A program made the translations under genes and the position numbers. The notes under the pieces were generated by a model. That model had not been told where the DNA came from, ran no database searches, and saw only the letters and a list, made by a program, of their open reading frames with translations. From the NCBI GenBank assembly GCA_964542875.1, contig CAZIWA010000026.1:1-50208 (forward strand): a DNA stretch of 50,208 nt, written 5' to 3'. Within the stretch, counting starts at the first letter, position 1. Every line of letters begins with the position of its first letter. The stretch is from CAZGOM01 sp964542875. GTDB taxonomy: Bacteria; Planctomycetota; Phycisphaerae; Phycisphaerales; Phycisphaeraceae. This document shows, in pieces, positions 1-7,684 of this stretch.

Positions 1-1
1 C

Positions 2-790
2 TCACGCGCCCTGCGGCTTGGGAACCGTCAGCTTCTTAGGCGCCCCCCACCCCAGCCCATAGATAATCCAGATCGTCACGATCATCGCCACCCACCCCGT
101 CAGTAGCGAGATTGGCCGCGACCAGTGCTGATGCTCCGCCGCCGCGATGGCCACAAACATCAAAATAAAGCTCAGGTTGTTCACCATGTACTGCCCGGCC
201 AGCGTCCTGAGACTCTTGCGCATCTCGTAGCTGGTGAACACCCCGGCATACGGAAATGTCGTCACCGCGCCGGCCAGCAAACCGGTGATGCTGTAGATGC
301 AAAGCGCGATCACAAACACCAGCGGCATCTTCACATACCAGGGAGACCGGCTCCGGTGCCCCTCTTCCTGCACGCCCCGGTAAAACACCATGGACGCCCC
401 CCACATCAGCAGCACGATCACCGACGCCACCGTCAGCGGAATCATCTGCGCCGAGCCCTTGCACAGCCACGCGAAACCGATATATCCCAACACGCCTGTC
501 GCAATGCCCACCGCCAGCGGCAGCTTCAGGCGCATCACCATGCCATAAACCACCCAGTGATACAGCGTCACCAGCACAATGCCCACCATGTTGGTGGTAT
601 CGATCGGGCTCCCCGTCACCAGGTAGGCGCAACTGAAGGGAATCGGCATGGAGAACACAAGCATCTTCAGCTTGGGGTCATGGATGTAGGCGATGGTCGT
701 GACAAACGCCGCCAATACGCCGGCGCCAAGCACCTTTACGCCCACATCCGCCATCGAGATAGCCGCAAGCATCAACATGCAACCCAGCAT
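2..790 (-). CDS. Polytopic membrane protein of unknown function
   Basis: Encodes about 262 residues with roughly eight hydrophobic segments separated by short charged loops, so it is an integral inner-membrane protein. I recognise no family. There is no cluster of catalytic residues; the longest soluble stretch is a short loop after the fifth segment (sequence EEGHRSRSPW) and a basic proline-containing C-terminus (APKKLTVPKPQGA). The open frame extends upstream to 838 with an Arg/Cys-rich, unconvincing N-terminus, so the ATG at 790 (MLGCMLML) is preferred; a second ATG at 778 is equally possible. The stop lies at the very edge of the window, so the gene is complete. It reads in the same direction as the secreted protein that follows (957-4154) and could be co-transcribed with it across the 166-base gap, but nothing else ties the two together. 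Confidence 0.7.
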   Translation of the reverse strand: MLGCMLMLAAISMADVGVKVLGAGVLAAFVTTIAYIHDPKLKMLVFSMPIPFSCAYLVTGSPIDTTNMVGIVLVTLYHWVVYGMVMRLKLPLAVGIATGVLGYIGFAWLCKGSAQMIPLTVASVIVLLMWGASMVFYRGVQEEGHRSRSPWYVKMPLVFVIALCIYSITGLLAGAVTTFPYAGVFTSYEMRKSLRTLAGQYMVNNLSFILMFVAIAAAEHQHWSRPISLLTGWVAMIVTIWIIYGLGWGAPKKLTVPKPQGA

Positions 791-915
791 TATCGCATAA
801 ATCCGACAACGACAACGCCTCTGATTTGGGCGGCACACTGTAGGTCTGTAAACTCAGGGCTTTGCGCGCGCCCACACCCACGCGACACCCCAAGCCAGCG
901 CATGGCATGCCCTTC

Positions 916-957
916 CTCCCTTTGACCAGACCCTGAGCCCCAGACCCTGAGCCCTTC
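916..957. repeat. Heptad array, (GACCCTN)n type
   Basis: Five consecutive 7-base units starting around 922 (TTTGACC, AGACCCT, GAGCCCC, AGACCCT, GAGCCCT) sit in the 3' flank of the 1065-residue gene and abut its stop codon (957-959). Related arrays with the same TNTGACCAGACCC lead-in occur at 5228, 11588 and 27031. Confidence 0.75.
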
Positions 958-3900
958 TACTTCAGATTGATCCTCACCATTTCGCCGTACCCCAGCTTAG
1001 GCACCTGAATCACCACCTTGCCCGCTTCCTGCTTGAAGGAAAGCTTGCCGTTGTAGCTGGCTGTCACATCTGCCACCGGTTCGGCGATGCTCACCGTCAG
1101 CGTGCACGCCTGATCGATCTTCTCGCTGTAGTTGGCCACCGGCAGAATGTAGGTCTTGGGTCCAGCGATCAGCCGCGCATCGATGTTGGGCAGGCTCGCT
1201 TCCACAACAGGGGTCGCGCCCGCGGTCTTCAGGATCTGCTTCACCAGTGTGGCGACGCCCTTGTCCCAGTTTTGCGGGGCCCGATGGGTGTGGTCCGCAC
1301 GATCCGGCACGATGTTGGGCTGCAGCGCCGACCAGAAGAACGACGCACCCGGCTCAGCGGCGATGAAAATCACCTTGCCCTTGCCCACCGGGCGTTCAAT
1401 GATCGCCGGTGTGCCGTCGTCGAACTTCGCCACCGTCTTGGCGCCTGCGGCCGGGGTGATCCGTTCCACATTGCCAAGCACGGGAAATTCAAAACCTTCG
1501 CCCTTTACCTGGGCGCTGGGTTTCATGAATTGCAGATCCTGCATCGGGCGCATGAAGGTGTCGCGCTCCTGCAGTTTGCGCGAAGCAATGCCCACCAGCG
1601 CCTGCATGCCCGGGTTGGCCTCACGGTACTTCCCGTACGTGCCCACGCCGGATGTGGCCACCAGCGTGCCGCCTGCCTGCACCCAGGCTTCCAGCGGCTT
1701 TTCCATGCCCACCGGCAGGCAGTCGCCCACCACAAAAAGCACTTTGTATCCCGCCAGGTCCTTGGCATTCATGTCCTCTTCCACCAGCAGGTCCGGCGTC
1801 ACGCCGGCGAACGTCGTCGCCTTCCACAGCCCCACCCGGTCGATGTGGTAGTTCAGGCGCATCCCCCTGAAGCCTGCGGAGAACATGGAGTGCCCCGCCT
1901 TGTCCTGCGCCACTGGGGCCAGGTCCCAAAGCTCGGTGGAGTATGAAACCAGAATCGCTGCCTGGCTCGGCACAGCCTTGGACTTCGCCCACACATCATC
2001 AACCATGCCCAGCGAGTAGTTGATGTCCCGGATGGACTTAAACCGCTCATTGGCCCGGTGGTCGATATGGTTTTCCGTGAATGTCTCGTTGAGCCCGATG
2101 CCGAAATAGTCCAGCCCGTTGGCGCCATGCGCCAGGTGAGTGAACGCCGTGCGCAGGAAGCTGGGTTCTGTGTTACCCGGCGCATGCGGCATGGTGTATT
2201 GACGAATGAACCCGTTCGGATTGTGCCGCATGCCGCACCGAAACAGTTCCACGATGTAGCCGTTGATCATCGGCCCCGCCTGGCCCACCTGCCAGAAGTA
2301 TTCGCTGTGCCGGCCGTAGTCCGCCGCGCCTTTGCGGAACCACGTCACATACATCGGCACCGTGGGGTAGTAGAACGGGTGCGCCGCATAGTTGGCGCCG
2401 GCCAGCACCTGCTGGCCCAGTTGCGCCTTCACTTCCTTGGCCTGCTTGGAAACCCAGTTGTAGGCCAGGTCTTCATAAAACTCCACGGAGTCTACATACA
2501 GCTTGGGATTCTCCTTCGCGCTCGCCGCCGTGGAGTCCGGCTTCAGCTTGGCCGCGTCCACGTGGCCCCACCCGGCCAGCCAGTATTCCTCCGGCTTGTA
2601 TCCCGGCCGGTGCGCCTTGAGCCACTCACCCCAAAGCGGAGCCAGCGGCTTATTGCCCATCGCCGTCGCGATCCACTCTGAAAAATGAATCTCATCGCCA
2701 TAATCAAAGAACCTCAGATAAGGCAGCAGACCGTTCTTCTCAAACGCTGCCTTGGCCTTGCTGATGTTCTCATCCGTAGGCGGCTGCCGATAGCCCATCG
2801 CCTGCGCGCTCACGTTAAACGGCAGACCCATGGACTTCATCGCCTCCTCCGGCTTTGGAATCGCCAGCGGAAACGCCCGGAAACCCATCGTCTTGTAAAG
2901 GTCTCCATAAGCCCGGCCGTAATCCGTTTCACCGGAAATAGGCATCCATCCGCCAAACGCCAGCGGCTCCTTGGGCTCCCGGCCCGGCGCCGGCTTGCTC
3001 TTGACGTACTGCGTCACGGCCTTCACCTTGTCCAGCACCGCCACCGGCTCATCGCCGAAGCCCGGGTAAGCCGGCACATAAACCAACACGGCGTCATCAT
3101 CCGTGAACTTATAGCTCTTGCCCCCGCCCACCGGCCGGATCTCCACCTCAATCTGAGGCCGGTCGGGCTTGTCTCCCGCTTTGGCCCCCGCGGCTTTCAC
3201 CGCGGGCAAGGCAAACGACACCGCCCCATAGTGACACGTATCCTGGTTGTTCAGCCCCAGCCAGTCGCTGGTCTGTCCCGGCTCCAGGTTGATCGCATCC
3301 ACCTTTTCATTCACATACCACGGCCCGCGGTTGTAGGTGTACTTGATCGTCCCGCCCTTGGTCGGAGCCGTTCCCTTATTGGTGATCCGTGCTTCCCAGC
3401 GTGCGCCGCGTGTATCCCGGTAGGCGTTCAAAATCGGATAAAGCGCACCCGGCCCGCCGCCGATGTAGTACCAGGAATCCTTGTTGGGCACGCTCTTGCC
3501 GGCCTCGTTCTTGGTTGAAAAAGGAGCAACATCGCTCGTCAGATAAATCAGGTCGATGTTCCGGTTGGCGCTCACACCCGGAATCTGCGGCTGCTCCACG
3601 CCCACCAGCCGGATCCGCGCCGGCCCCTTGGCCAGCCCAGGCACATCCATCGGCTCTTCAAACACACCTTCCGGGCCCCAAGGCGGATCGTACTGAGGCA
3701 CCAGTTCAGGATTATTAAACTGCAGCTTCGGGCTGTCCTTCATGCCCAGCACCTTCTCCGCCACCACCTTGCCCCCCTGCTCCACCACCGCTTTGAATCG
3801 CGTCTCGGTAAACGCTGGATATTCATACCGCACCCACAGCTTGTACGGCCCCGCTTCGGGCACCTGCACATCCAGATACGCGCTGGCGGCTTTGGCATCC

Positions 3901-4154
3901 GCAGGCAACGATAAAAACCGCTCATTGCCGATATGGCCAAACCCGATGATGTCGACGGAGTAGTTCCCTTCCCCGATCTTCAAAATCTTCCAGCCCGATT
4001 CCGCTTTGAATTCTTCCGCCTCCGCCGCCACTGCGGGTTTCAATACGGGCGCCGGCGCCTTGGCCTGGGCAAACACAGCAGACCCCATCACCAGCGACAA
4101 CCCCGCAGCGGATAAACCCCAAAATGACTTCCGGGCAGTTGAAAAACGTGACAT
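957..4154 (-). CDS. Large secreted glycoside-hydrolase-like protein with beta-galactosidase-trimerisation/GATase-like domain
   Basis: 1065 residues, exported: a Sec signal peptide covers about residues 1-30 (basic start, hydrophobic core, cleavage near VFAQA-KAP). Residues 40-200 resemble a beta-sandwich carbohydrate-binding module. Residues 400-760 contain TIM-barrel-like stretches rich in Trp, Tyr, Asp and Glu. Residues 800-865 read as a class-I glutamine-amidotransferase fold of the kind found as the trimerisation domain of GH42 enzymes (YKVLFVVGDCLPVG, then AWVQAGGTLVATSGVGTYG). A C-terminal beta domain follows. This points to an extracytoplasmic polysaccharide-active enzyme, but I cannot place it in a named GH family and do not see an assured catalytic pair. 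Start at 4154: TGAGGGG lies about 8 bases upstream on the coding strand. A divergent gene starts 138 bases away. Confidence 0.75.
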   Translation of the reverse strand: MSRFSTARKSFWGLSAAGLSLVMGSAVFAQAKAPAPVLKPAVAAEAEEFKAESGWKILKIGEGNYSVDIIGFGHIGNERFLSLPADAKAASAYLDVQVPEAGPYKLWVRYEYPAFTETRFKAVVEQGGKVVAEKVLGMKDSPKLQFNNPELVPQYDPPWGPEGVFEEPMDVPGLAKGPARIRLVGVEQPQIPGVSANRNIDLIYLTSDVAPFSTKNEAGKSVPNKDSWYYIGGGPGALYPILNAYRDTRGARWEARITNKGTAPTKGGTIKYTYNRGPWYVNEKVDAINLEPGQTSDWLGLNNQDTCHYGAVSFALPAVKAAGAKAGDKPDRPQIEVEIRPVGGGKSYKFTDDDAVLVYVPAYPGFGDEPVAVLDKVKAVTQYVKSKPAPGREPKEPLAFGGWMPISGETDYGRAYGDLYKTMGFRAFPLAIPKPEEAMKSMGLPFNVSAQAMGYRQPPTDENISKAKAAFEKNGLLPYLRFFDYGDEIHFSEWIATAMGNKPLAPLWGEWLKAHRPGYKPEEYWLAGWGHVDAAKLKPDSTAASAKENPKLYVDSVEFYEDLAYNWVSKQAKEVKAQLGQQVLAGANYAAHPFYYPTVPMYVTWFRKGAADYGRHSEYFWQVGQAGPMINGYIVELFRCGMRHNPNGFIRQYTMPHAPGNTEPSFLRTAFTHLAHGANGLDYFGIGLNETFTENHIDHRANERFKSIRDINYSLGMVDDVWAKSKAVPSQAAILVSYSTELWDLAPVAQDKAGHSMFSAGFRGMRLNYHIDRVGLWKATTFAGVTPDLLVEEDMNAKDLAGYKVLFVVGDCLPVGMEKPLEAWVQAGGTLVATSGVGTYGKYREANPGMQALVGIASRKLQERDTFMRPMQDLQFMKPSAQVKGEGFEFPVLGNVERITPAAGAKTVAKFDDGTPAIIERPVGKGKVIFIAAEPGASFFWSALQPNIVPDRADHTHRAPQNWDKGVATLVKQILKTAGATPVVEASLPNIDARLIAGPKTYILPVANYSEKIDQACTLTVSIAEPVADVTASYNGKLSFKQEAGKVVIQVPKLGYGEMVRINLK

Positions 4155-4220
4155 GTAAACCCCTCAGGCAAATGTGAAAATGAGCCGACTCGACTCAGGG
4201 AATCGGCAGGCCTCGGATTG

Positions 4221-4265
4221 TAGTTTGGTTGCTCAAATCGTCAAACTAAACCCACGCGTTATACT
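4221..4265 (+). promoter_or_regulatory. Possible operator palindrome and -10 box in divergent intergenic region
   Basis: Between the divergent genes starting at 4154 and 4293, TAGTTTG (4221-4227) and CAAACTA (4242-4248) form a 7-base inverted repeat with 14 bases between the arms. A TATACT hexamer follows at 4260-4265, 28 bases before the plus-strand start. No convincing -35 sits at the right distance. The palindrome could be a regulator site shared by both genes; this is inference. Confidence 0.25.
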
Positions 4266-4292
4266 CCCGCGTAACACTTCCCGGGACTTCCG

Positions 4293-5078
4293 ATGAGCCA
4301 CCCTTCCCACATCGCCGCGATGCTTGCAGACTATGAACCCACAGGGGACTTCACAGACCCGCTCTGCCGGCACAGTTGCAGCGTCATCAACCGCGCAGCC
4401 CCAAACACCGCCAACCCCTCTCTCTGGTACCCCGCCGACCCCAACGGCCATGCCCTCGTCAGCCGCGCCATGGCGGGCTGGTGGCACGCTCCCTGCTTCT
4501 TGAACACCGCTTGGCTTTGCCTCCCCCTGGCCGCGCTTGCCCTCGTGCTGGCCATCTTCGGCATCTATCCCTGGGTCACCGGCTTCCTGGTTCCCTTCTT
4601 CCTCGCCGGCCATATCGGCCTCATGATTCTCGGCACCCGCATCCTCTCCACCTCGGAAGACCGCATCAAACCCCGGCTCGCCACCCTGCTCCCCCTGCGC
4701 AAGTACGCCCCCTTTGGCGCCACCCCGGACCTTAAAACCCACACCATCCTCATCCAGAACCACACCGCTCCCACCAGCCCATACCGCACAGAGCCCTTCG
4801 ACGTCGGCGTCGTCGTTCTGGACCCCGCCCACAAGTGCGTCATCATTGAAGGCCTCCGCTATCGGCAGGTCGTCTGTAAGCCCGGCTTCATCGGCATCAA
4901 CCCCGACAACAACGGCCTCCCCAGGGTCGTCCTCGCGTACACCATCGGAAACACCCGGGTCAATCTCGCCCTCTACCTTCTGGACTTTCCCCCCGGCTTC
5001 TCAAACACGCAGCGCGTCGAAGCCGCCAAACAAATCGAAACCGAGTTCTGCGAAGCCGTCACCCGCGTCTTCGTCTGA
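4293..5078 (+). CDS. Membrane protein of unknown function
   Basis: 261 residues. A soluble N-terminus of about 70 residues is followed by two or three membrane segments (about residues 69-115, beginning WLCLPLAALALVLAIFGIYPW). A C-terminal soluble domain of about 130 residues contains ordinary mixed alpha/beta sequence (for example FDVGVVVLDPAHKCVIIEGLRY). I recognise no family and no catalytic motif. No signal peptide is present. The start at 4293 is the first ATG of the open frame, but no clear Shine-Dalgarno precedes it. The gene is transcribed alone, divergently from the secreted glycosidase-like gene and convergently with the NHLP-STAS operon. Confidence 0.7.
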   Translation: MSHPSHIAAMLADYEPTGDFTDPLCRHSCSVINRAAPNTANPSLWYPADPNGHALVSRAMAGWWHAPCFLNTAWLCLPLAALALVLAIFGIYPWVTGFLVPFFLAGHIGLMILGTRILSTSEDRIKPRLATLLPLRKYAPFGATPDLKTHTILIQNHTAPTSPYRTEPFDVGVVVLDPAHKCVIIEGLRYRQVVCKPGFIGINPDNNGLPRVVLAYTIGNTRVNLALYLLDFPPGFSNTQRVEAAKQIETEFCEAVTRVFV

Positions 5079-5090
5079 GCTTGCCATAGA

Positions 5091-5119
5091 TCGGATTAGG
5101 CGTCTTCGCCGTAATCCGA
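5091..5119. repeat. Dispersed hairpin repeat (copy 1), TCGGATTA...TAATCCGA
   Basis: Arms TCGGATTA (5091-5098) and TAATCCGA (5112-5119) enclose an inner stem GGCG/CGCC (5099-5102 with 5107-5110) and a TCTT loop, with one unpaired G. A second copy at 26926-26954 keeps the fold with GACG/CGTC, a compensatory change. Both follow the 3' end of a plus-strand gene. Confidence 0.8.
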
Positions 5120-5187
5120 CAGTCCGTTGGATCAACCTGAGCGCAACAAGATAATGCCACCCCCACCTCTCCGATTCCCTCTGAAAA

Positions 5188-5248
5188 ACATCTAACATCT
5201 AACTTGATACATCTAACATCCCCCCCCTCTGACCAGACCCCAGACCCG
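5188..5248. repeat. Two adjacent heptad arrays (ACATCTA type, then AGACCCC type)
   Basis: Units begin at 5188, 5195, 5202, 5209 and 5216 (ACATCTA, ACATCTA, ACTTGAT, ACATCTA, ACATCCC). After a C-run there are TCTGACC (5228), AGACCCC (5235) and AGACCCG (5242). Two different 7-base units lie side by side between convergent genes. Confidence 0.8.
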
Positions 5249-5255
5249 TCTTCAC

Positions 5256-5286
5256 AAAAAAGCCGGGCCCCTCGCAGGGCCCGGCT
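5256..5286 (-). terminator. Intrinsic terminator of the NHLP-STAS operon
   Basis: A perfect 10-base inverted repeat AGCCGGGCCC (5261-5270) / GGGCCCGGCT (5277-5286) with a 6-base loop is followed, on the minus strand, by a run of T (A-run at 5256-5260 on the plus strand). It lies 28 bases beyond the stop codon of the last operon gene. Confidence 0.9.
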
Positions 5287-5313
5287 CTCTTGATCGTTTC
5301 GCAAAATCCAGGA

Positions 5314-5895
5314 TCAGAACGTCGGCCCATAGAACGCCGAAGGCGGCAGTTCCAGTTCCGACATATCCGTGATCTCAAACATATCGCTGAACCCGGCCAG
5401 GTCCAGCACATTGCGCACTTCTTCGGGCACGTTCACCAGACGGATCGCCGCGCCGTGCTCCGCCAGATGCTTCTGGCCGGCAAGCAGCGCCGACAAACCT
5501 GCGGAGCTCAAAAACTCCACATGGTTCATCTCAAGGTCGATGTCCGTGAACGCCTTCTGCAGTTCGCGCTTCACAGCCTGCGCCGTCTTGCCGTCGATAC
5601 GGCCTACAGCGGTCAGCGTGTGGCCCTGCCACACCAGCGTCAGGCCTTCGGGCACATCTTTGACGATGCCGGAAGGCAGCTTGTTGCGCTTGTCCACCCA
5701 CTCCACGGCTTCCTGTCCGGGCAACACCACCAGCATGGAGTCGTCCGAGCTTTCGTGGATCACCAGCTTCACGCCGGGGGGCACTTCCAGGCCTTCTTCC
5801 TTCACTGTGGCAATCGGGTCCTTCACCAGCCGGGCCCGAAATTCAGCATCCGTGCACGCACGGATAATCACTTGCTTGATAGGGTCTGTTTTCAT
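5314..5895 (-). CDS. NHLP-like domain fused to STAS domain (paralogue A)
   Basis: 193 residues in two parts. Residues 1-62 match the nitrile-hydratase-leader-peptide (NHLP) domain known from the alpha subunit of nitrile hydratase and from leader regions of some RiPP precursors: IIRACTDAEFRARLVKDP, an EEGLEVPPGVK turn, then a strand ending LVVLPG. Residues 85-175 form a STAS domain of the anti-sigma-factor-antagonist type, with FLSSAGLSALLAG as the phosphorylation loop. Ser131 aligns with the phosphorylated Ser58 of SpoIIAA; the preceding Asp is replaced by Ser130. The short tail is acidic and ends PSAFYGPTF. Third gene of a tight minus-strand operon: the start lies 3 bases past the previous stop, with AAAGG as ribosome site. 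The STAS part suggests a partner-switching role in the cytoplasm; what the NHLP part binds is unknown. No kinase or sigma gene is adjacent. Confidence 0.8.
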   Translation of the reverse strand: MKTDPIKQVIIRACTDAEFRARLVKDPIATVKEEGLEVPPGVKLVIHESSDDSMLVVLPGQEAVEWVDKRNKLPSGIVKDVPEGLTLVWQGHTLTAVGRIDGKTAQAVKRELQKAFTDIDLEMNHVEFLSSAGLSALLAGQKHLAEHGAAIRLVNVPEEVRNVLDLAGFSDMFEITDMSELELPPSAFYGPTF

Positions 5896-5898
5896 GTA

Positions 5899-6177
5899 TT
5901 AGGCGCCTTTCTGTTCGTCTGAGTCCACCAGAGGCGGCAGAACAATGTGAATGACCTTGTCCGTGTTTTCAAGGATCGTAACCTTGGTGCCCTTGGGTAG
6001 CTTCACACCCGCTTCGGCCAGCGTGGTTTCCGGGCTATCGATCAACTTCTTCTTAAGACCCGGTTCCCGCGTTGCCTTCAGCAAAAGCTGACCAAACGGA
6101 CCCTTGGCGCCCATCGAAGTGAGGTAGTCACCGAAATACTTGGAAATCGAGTTGAAAAACGAAGGCTTTTTACTCAT
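5899..6177 (-). CDS. Small stand-alone NHLP-like protein
   Basis: 92 residues. After a 25-residue basic and aromatic N-terminal extension (FFNSISKYFGDYLTSMG), residues 28-82 carry the same NHLP pattern as both neighbours: LLLKATREPGLKKKLIDSP, AEAGVKLPKGTKVTILENT, then HIVLPP. Only about ten residues follow (LVDSDEQKGA), without Cys and with a single Ser, so it lacks the modifiable core expected of an NHLP-type RiPP precursor. No YcaO, dehydrogenase, lanthionine synthetase or peptidase-exporter gene is seen nearby. It may be a free version of the domain that pairs with the two NHLP-STAS proteins. It lies between them: 25 bases after the upstream gene and 3 bases before the downstream one. Confidence 0.8.
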   Translation of the reverse strand: MSKKPSFFNSISKYFGDYLTSMGAKGPFGQLLLKATREPGLKKKLIDSPETTLAEAGVKLPKGTKVTILENTDKVIHIVLPPLVDSDEQKGA

Positions 6178-6202
6178 GGATCACCCATTAAAAGGTTTGT
6201 TT

Positions 6203-6838
6203 CTACGCAATCGGAATGTCAATGTTAGCCGATGGCTTGAATTCCGTCTGAGGGAAAACTTTGTCCCCAAACATTTGAGTCGGGTTCGGCGGCCCGCTCT
6301 CTTCAATTTGGAGCACTTCAAACATATCCGAAAATCCGGAGATGTCCATGACCGACACCACCACCGGCGATGGATTCACGATCCGAATCGTCGCATTGTG
6401 CTCCACCAGATGCTTGAGCCCAACCAAAAGCGCTGACAATCCGCCGGACCCCATGAACGTCACGCCGGCCATGTAAAGGTCGATATCCGAAAACGCCTTG
6501 AGCAATTCCCGCTTAAGAAAAGCCCCGCTCTCCGTCGAAAGCTCCCCGCTCACGATCAACATCGATCCCTTCCACGCCATGTCCAGGTTTTTGGGCAACC
6601 CCTCCACCCGGCCCGTCGGAAGCCTGGCCACCTTGTCGAATCTCTCCACCACACCCTCGCCCGGCAGCACCAGCATCAGCGTGTCGTCCGGCGCTTCATG
6701 CACCACAAAGTTCACGCCCGGCGGTAATTCAATCCCTTCCGTCTCCAACGCCTTGCTCGGGTCAGACAGCAGTAACGCCCGGAACGGCTTATCGACACAC
6801 GCCCGGGAAATCACACGGTGAATCGCATCGTGACTCAT
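6203..6838 (-). CDS. NHLP-like domain fused to STAS domain (paralogue B)
   Basis: 211 residues, first gene of the operon, with AGGAG 7 bases before the ATG. It aligns without gaps to paralogue A over residues 1-175: NHLP part (SRACVDKPFRALLLSDP, ELPPGVNFVVHEAPDD, LVLPG) and STAS part (GSMLIVSGEL, then FMGSGGLSALLVG). The loop serine is again Ser131, while the canonical Asp before it is Gly130. The extra C-terminal 35 residues (from about 176) are polar and proline-containing and unlike those of paralogue A. Duplication of a fused gene, with one stand-alone copy between the two, suggests a small protein-interaction system, perhaps hetero-oligomeric. Cytoplasmic: no signal peptide or membrane segment. 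Confidence 0.8.
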   Translation of the reverse strand: MSHDAIHRVISRACVDKPFRALLLSDPSKALETEGIELPPGVNFVVHEAPDDTLMLVLPGEGVVERFDKVARLPTGRVEGLPKNLDMAWKGSMLIVSGELSTESGAFLKRELLKAFSDIDLYMAGVTFMGSGGLSALLVGLKHLVEHNATIRIVNPSPVVVSVMDISGFSDMFEVLQIEESGPPNPTQMFGDKVFPQTEFKPSANIDIPIA

Positions 6839-7156
6839 ATCGCACTCCTTGTCCTGCTGGGAAAAACCAAACTGGCCCAGCTCACGTAGGGTCTACAAAC
6901 CACCAACGCACAGACACGGTGCGATCTTGCCTGCTTTATGAAATCTCGGCCCCCCAGCCAGAAACTAAGTGACCTATGGGAGTCGATCAAAAAAGCCGAA
7001 CCTCTTACTTAAGACCACTTTACACCCACAACAGTTCCCACCCCATAGGGTTTTTCCCGCTTCCTTCCCGAAATTGCGAGGTCTATACCGTGGAACAGCC
7101 CCCTCTGGAACTAGAGCGCCGGTATCTACGCGTCCGCGAGAGCATATCTTTCCAAT

Positions 7157-7518
7157 CCCCTCTCCCTTTGGGCTGATCATTCCCCAAGTCTTTGGAAGAC
7201 ATGCAAGCGAGCTCGGGAATTACAGTCGGCGTCTTGTCTATTCGCTGAACGCGATAAACAAGCCCAGGGTAATGTATTCATGCGCCACCCTGGGTTTGAA
7301 ACATTTAAAAAAAGCTCTTGCACGCGCCCACGTCCACGCCAGCCACCCCGTAACGACCTAACTCCGTCTGCCTTTGTCTTCGCCCTTTCCCAATCCCGCT
7401 TTTTCCGCCTCATAACTTCGCGTCTTCGCGCCTTCGCGGTAAAACTCTTCCTCTTCGCTTCTGCGCATCCAACGCTCATTTCAAAACTTGAGGAATGATC
7501 AGCCCTCAGGGTTAGGGG
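7157..7518. repeat. MITE-like segment bounded by inverted repeats
   Basis: GGGCTGATCATTCC (7170-7183) is the exact reverse complement of GGAATGATCAGCCC (7492-7505). With the flanking CCAAG/CTTG bases 18 of 19 positions match, and a weaker match continues outward into a C-rich / G-rich stretch. The bracket encloses about 300 bases without a gene. No target-site duplication is evident. Confidence 0.45.
7415..7438. repeat. Octad tandem repeat, NCTTCGCG x3
   Basis: ACTTCGCG, TCTTCGCG and CCTTCGCG stand in tandem. On the other strand this is the CGCGAAGN-type repeat seen as dispersed intergenic text in many bacterial genomes. It lies inside the inverted-repeat bracket 7157-7518. Confidence 0.7.
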
Positions 7519-7684
7519 GAGGGTGTTCTGTTTCTTCATTTGCGCTTTTTCTTAAGGGCCAAGGGCCCGGTTTTATAACAGCCAGGGTCGTAGCGCTTCC
7601 CAGCGCGTAAGCCCTCGAACTGGAATCGCGTCACGGTTATAGCGTAGTGTTAACCCACAAAATCCAGCTCTTTGGATGCCAATA

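Larger units (their letters stand above)
6839..7684. other. 850-base intergenic stretch with repeats, no convincing gene
   Basis: Open frames here are short, lack ribosome sites and look compositionally unlike the neighbouring proteins. The stretch holds a long-range inverted repeat (7157-7188 with 7487-7518), an octad repeat at 7415-7438, and a more AT-rich part at the left. The promoter of the NHLP-STAS operon should lie in 6839-6960 but I see no clear boxes. I see no tRNA or recognisable structured RNA. Confidence 0.6.

Noticed and set aside
6969..7361. Plus-strand open frame of 130 codons in the large intergenic stretch
   Set aside because: No ribosome site, no similarity pattern, unusual composition, and it crosses the inverted-repeat element; a competing frame on the other strand is equally poor.
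6839..7684. tRNA, tmRNA, RNase P or SRP RNA in the long intergenic region
   Set aside because: No T-loop GGTTCGAATCC-like text on either strand and none of the conserved cores of these RNAs were found by eye.
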